A DNA stretch of 64,000 bases from Linderina pennispora (taxonomy: Eukaryota > Kickxellomycota > Kickxellomycetes > Kickxellales > Kickxellaceae). The stretch covers positions 62,001-126,000 of the forward strand of contig NW_024468265.1 in NCBI RefSeq assembly GCF_002104995.1. The letters are read 5' to 3'. The position numbers and the translations under genes are program-made. Below, piece by piece: positions 63,781-64,000 of this stretch; positions within the stretch are counted from its first letter, which is position 1, and each line of letters starts with the position of its first letter. The notes below the pieces were generated by a model. The model was not told where the DNA came from, did not search any database, and saw only the letters and a list, made by a program, of their open reading frames with translations.

Positions 63781-64000
63781 TTAAACCCGCTGCAGGATAT
63801 CCTCAAGCGAGGCAATATACTTGTCTGGGTTGCCCGCTACTTTGGACGGGTTGCGTCTCTCTACAACAAGGGCCTCCATCCCAGCATCGCGTGCTGCATC
63901 GTAGTCGAGTTGCTCGTTGTCGCCAATATGCAATGCGTCATAGGCCGGGACATTGACTGCCTTCAGCGCCATAGTGAAGATGCGTTCGTCAGGCTTCTCA
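63781..64000 (-). CDS. HAD-family hydrolase, HDHD3-like (C-terminal part only)
   Basis: The gene enters from beyond the right edge. Visible text is EKPDERIFTMALKAVNV, HIGDNEQLDYDAARDAGM and a short C-terminus ending ILQRV. EKPD carries the motif III lysine and GDNExxDY the motif IV acidic residues of HAD phosphatases; the layout fits HDHD3-type proteins. Nucleophile region is outside the window, so activity and full length cannot be judged. Confidence 0.8.
   Translation of the reverse strand, partial: EKPDERIFTMALKAVNVPAYDALHIGDNEQLDYDAARDAGMEALVVERRNPSKVAGNPDKYIASLEDILQRV

Noticed and set aside
1-64000. CRISPR arrays, operons or bacterial elements
   Set aside because: The window is fungal nuclear DNA; no regularly spaced repeats of that type are present.

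Overview
The window is eukaryotic nuclear DNA from a filamentous, early-diverging fungus. It carries spliced genes with short GT-AG introns (78-168 bp), fungal-type VDAC, formin, NUP155, KHA1, SPB4, DBP8 and PRM10-like genes, and fungal trypsin and secreted cysteine-rich genes. The GC-rich coding sequence, tight tail-to-tail gene ends, secreted trypsin, and several F-box/LRR-like proteins fit a Kickxellales genome (Coemansia/Linderina-like). That placement is inferred from protein character, not from any search.

Layout. 0.3-7.5 kb: GPI-type trypsin and a 1,817-residue diaphanous-type formin, both on minus. 8.9-16.5 kb: three-exon mitochondrial porin, MFS sugar transporter, KHA1 K+/H+ antiporter, and a small basic protein. 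16.7-22.9 kb: nucleoporin NUP155/NUP170 and a repeat-rich unknown protein. 24.7-27 kb: a secreted cysteine-rich protein and a possible tubby-like protein with a Gly/His/Cys tail. 27.4-40 kb: GPP/DOG-type HAD phosphatase, RAD54, a RasGEF, DBP8 and two F-box/LRR-like genes, nearly all frame-broken. 40-43.3 kb: gene-poor, ending in a deleted aquaporin remnant. 44-50 kb: ThrE/PRM10-like transporter, SPB4 helicase, and a possible Tim17-family protein. 50-52.5 kb: gene-poor with an F-box/LRR relic. 52.5-64 kb: an unusual P-type ATPase, sterol O-acyltransferase, CoA-pathway PPAT (CAB4), an unknown protein, a second copy of the cysteine-rich protein in inverted orientation, ribosomal protein eL19, an AP-1/clathrin accessory-like protein, and the edge of a HAD hydrolase.

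The strongest signal is the number and type of frame breaks. I could place 22 single-base shifts in otherwise well-conserved genes: 19 are +1 insertions and only 3 are deletions. Most lie in 27-39 kb, while six genes of 2.3-5.5 kb elsewhere are perfectly open. The sites share no slippery motif, so residual insertion errors in a poorly covered assembly stretch are the leading explanation. Real decay, or less likely programmed +1 frameshifting, needs excluding. Other items of note are the near-identical inverted pair of effector-like cysteine-rich genes with conserved promoters, an aquaporin remnant that looks like a fusion of its two NPA boxes, and a P-type ATPase with PEELP in place of PEGLP.
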